This document shows positions 53,760 through 64,000 of a stretch of DNA of 64,000 nt, in pieces. Where the stretch lies: NCBI RefSeq assembly GCF_052324685.1, contig NC_135212.1, positions 46,072,712-46,136,711 of the forward strand, given 5' to 3'. Numbering within the stretch: position 1 is the first letter of the stretch; each line of letters starts with the position of its first letter. The notes under the pieces are model-generated. The model saw only the letters and a program-made list of their open reading frames with translations. It made no database searches and had not been told where the DNA came from. Made by a program: the position numbers and the translations under genes. Source of the stretch: Brachyhypopomus gauderio (Eukaryota; Chordata; Actinopteri; Gymnotiformes; Hypopomidae).

Positions 53760-54370
53760 CCCTCACCAAAATGGCGACTTTGATCACACAGCGAGCCCTC
53801 ATAGGAAACAGAGCGTGACCTCCTTCCTCTCTTCCGTTTGGCTCCCGCCCCTCGTAGCCATCTTGCGTTTCCTGAACAAAAAGGAGGGGGGGTGAGGCAG
53901 AAAAGACAATCAGATTAAGAAACCAATCCATCCGAAAATAACAATAAAGTAGACACGAATTCAAGCGTGACCGTTACAGCATGATAGGACCGGGAGACGG
54001 AGAAGAGGAATACGAGTCGGGGCCTTTTTATTGAGACTGGAGACGGTCGGCTAGCTCTCCAAGCTAACGAACAGACAGTGAAGTATACGGACAGCTAGCG
54101 CAGCTAACTAGCCTGTTTGGACTGTGTTTGTGGACGCAGGGAGTCAGCCGTCCGGCCAGGCGCTCAGTTGTCGTAAATTTAGTATTTGTTACTCGTCAGA
54201 AACAAAAATTTAATTAAACAAACAGCAGGTCGGACGAGTAACATGGCTAATGTTTAAAACTGAGTGTTTACGGTAGCTACACGACCATCCGGAAACCGCT
54301 AGCCCTGGATATTGTGAGGAGATCCGGACAAGGATTCGTTCGTTGCGGGGAGGGACCAGTGTGAGCCGCG
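53760..54370 (+). promoter_or_regulatory. taok2: taok2 promoter and probable non-coding exon 1
   Basis: A GC- and CpG-rich stretch. AAAATGGCGAC (53768-53778) and GCCATCTT (53857-53864) match the core of YY1 sites in both orientations, and CTTCCG near 53831 is ETS-like. A clean donor GCCGCG|GTAAGC ends the candidate exon at 54370. The next exon acceptor is at 56019/56020, nine bases before the ATG. Confidence 0.55.
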
Positions 54371-56019
54371 GTAAGCAGCTAGCATGTTCCCCGCCCTAAC
54401 CCTCACCCCACGGCGGTTTAAACGGTGCAGGGGCGGCCGCTGTGTGCGGTCCAGACACCCTGGTTAGTGGGCCGGTGTCTCCAGTGTAGGACTGCGGGGG
54501 CTAGCCTAACTCTGGGCTGGGCAGCTGACTGTCCTGCGAGGCTGGTGCTGGTCATCTGTCTCAGCAGAAGTAACGCCAGCAAGCTTCTCTTATCCAGCAG
54601 TCTGAGAGTTTCTTTAAATAAAAGTACGCCAACCTGTTTAGTTACAACACAGCTAGCTGGCTAATAACAGCTGTTACGCCCTGGCCACGTGGTTCGAGTT
54701 AATGGCCACAGTCTCACTAGTTGGCCCTTGAAATGTGTTGCCCATCAGTGTTTATGGTCTCCACAACAGATTGGCTTGGGGAGGAGGTGAAACTGCTGGA
54801 TCATGTCATTACTGGGACTGCCATGTCGGTTCTGAATAGCTGCGGTACTGTCCATGTGATCCAGCCACATAATTGTTCAATGAGCTGCAGCCAGACAACA
54901 CGTACCCAGGTTTTTGCCTGATCTGGTGTCATAAGCACCACCTGAGGCCATCCTGTTTTGTGACGGAGTATAATGCACAAGGATTCAGATATTGTAAAAT
55001 GTTCGTACGAATAACCGATAAGTGTAGTCAGTGACTATTTTTGAAGTTCTTATCTGCATCTCTGTCCCTCCTGCTTATTGATGATCAAAACAGGTCAGTG
55101 GGCACAGAGCCCCAGTTGGGGTTCGCCCACGGTAGGTCCGAACACGCTCTGAACGTTGACAGTATTTGGTTCTTTGACCTTTCAGAAGCCAGTGGCTCTT
55201 TTTAATCAAGAAATGTAAGTGTTAAAACTGAGTTCATTACAAAATTCCTGCTACATTGCCAGAGGAGCGTAGGAACTTGCCCTTAGAGTGCTTTGGATAC
55301 AGGAGTAGTCCTGAGATGATGTCCAAATAACCTTTTTTGCATTAGTGAACATACAGAGGCTTGTGAAGTGCAGACAGTCACTAGCATGGCCTTGAGAGCT
55401 TTTAACAATCAGGTTTGTTAGGTCTTGTTAGGTCTTGAGCTATGGAAGGTTGAGCAGGTTTGGTAGGAGGGTGTCAAAAAGATGAGATGGAAAATAACAA
55501 GCCAGTTCTTTGGAAATGCAATAAATAAATAATAAAAAATGGGTGACAGTGAAAGTAGATAGCAAAATGAAAAGGTAGAGTGTTGGATTGAAGACAAAAC
55601 ACCGGATACATGTGCATGCATTTCATTTTTAATTATTTATTTTTACTATGTCCAAATGTATAGCTATTTGTTTATTTTAGAAATAAATATACATCTAAAT
55701 AATGACACATTTATATTTATTTGTAAGATATAATGCCCGACTTAAACCTATGAAAACCATGGTCATAGCATTTTAAAACTACGGTAATTTGCATTTCCGT
55801 ATACTCAAAGCAATGGCTGTTGTAAATGCAACTTCATATGGTCTAATGTGGTAATACAGCTACTGCACCAGAATAACACAGAATAGCTCTTTTGTGACAT
55901 GCACTCCAACCCTATAGAGACGCATCTGTTTACAGTTGCAGGTATGTAGCTAATGTTCACGCTGTGATGGTTGGCTGTGGGTGTGAAGAGCTTACCCTTC
56001 CTCCTCGTGGTTCTCTCAG
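54371..56019. other. taok2 intron 1
   Basis: No recognised coding sequence or named element; AT-rich after about 55400. Confidence 0.5.
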
Positions 56020-56028
56020 GTGGTGGCC

Positions 56029-63494
<7,466 letters not shown>

Positions 63495-63521
<27 letters not shown>

Positions 63522-63523
63522 GT

Positions 63524-63560
<37 letters not shown>

Positions 63561-64000
63561 CCTGGAGCAGGACCTGCTCAGAGAGGTCACACACACACAC
63601 ACACACAACCTGGAGCAGGACCTGCTCAGAGAGGTCACACACACACACACACACACACACATGGCCTGGCGGTTAGAGAACTGGTCTTGTGTCCGGAGGG
63701 TCGTGGGTTTGATTCCCAGACAGGCCATGACTGAGGTGCCCTTGAGCAAGGCACCTAACCCCAACTGCTCCCCGGGCGCCGGGTTAGGCCTGCCCACCGC
63801 TCTGGGCATGTGTGATCCACAGCCCCCTAGTAATCACTAGTGTGTGTGTGTGTGTGTGTGTGTGTTCTGACTGCACAGATGGGTTAAAAGCGGAGGACAA
63901 ATTTCGATTGGGGTGTAAAAATCACAATTGACAAAAAAATATGGCACAATTTATGGCACATGGCACAACACACAACCTGGAGCAGGACCTGCTCAGAGAG
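63495..64000 (+). repeat. Tandem copies of a taok2 exon end with its splice donor
   Basis: The exon tail AACCTGGAGCAGGACCTGCT plus CAGAGAG|GT (63495-63523) recurs at about 63559-63587, 63607-63635 and 63974-64000, separated by (CA)n runs and, before the last copy, by a SINE. Each visible copy codes NLEQDLLRE; the two complete extra copies keep GT after GAGAG. The array continues past the window. Confidence 0.93.
63661..63945 (+). mobile_element. tRNA-derived SINE, copy 3 (taok2 intron)
   Basis: Plus-strand copy of the family at 24994-25274: B-box GGGTTTGATTCCC, body TTGAGCAAGGCACCTAACCC and CCCCTAGTAATCACTAGTGT, a GT run, then TCTGACTGCACAGATGGGTT and tail AATTGACAAAAAAAT. It split the tandem array of exon-end copies. 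Confidence 0.9.

Overview
The window is vertebrate nuclear DNA from a ray-finned fish, probably an otophysan. It holds spliced genes with GT-AG introns, tRNA-derived SINEs, LINE fragments, hAT and PIF/Harbinger elements and very abundant micro- and minisatellites. Coding sequence is a small fraction. I rebuilt six protein-coding genes exon by exon by checking frame and splice phase at every junction. Gene identities come from remembered vertebrate homologues, with no search run.

Layout: 1-5.1 kb is repeats (two LINE fragments, a 500-base assembly gap, a 39-bp minisatellite). asphd1 runs on the minus strand (5833-9900). sez6l2 runs on the plus strand (12664-23455), probably sharing an upstream region with asphd1. 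kctd13 (29153-31200) and hirip3 (32863-42900) are on the plus strand. A prss60-like trypsin-type serine protease is on the minus strand (43684-48623). taok2 begins at 56029 on the plus strand and is cut by the window end. asphd1, sez6l2, kctd13, hirip3 and taok2 are all neighbours in the human 16p11.2 autism/schizophrenia copy-number interval, so this is the fish version of that block, locally rearranged and with a protease gene inside it. The genes are not an operon; what they share is conserved synteny and, in mammals, brain expression.

The most unusual signal is the repeat architecture. Several minisatellites start at or within a few bases of 5' splice sites, and some have copied the exon end together with its splice donor. 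In sez6l2 the last codons of the penultimate coding exon (tail motif NPLYEAG) plus the GTAAG donor form a 36-bp, frame-preserving unit repeated about 48 times. In taok2 the last 27 nt of an exon plus its donor recur at least three more times. Several taok2 exons, one kctd13 exon and one asphd1 exon have GT or CA repeats at or close to their 3' splice sites. The large hirip3 intron 6 holds a 2.4-kb hAT-like element with a second hAT element nested inside it (both with 8-bp target duplications), followed by a decayed PIF/Harbinger-type unit with MADF/BESS and transposase-like remnants.
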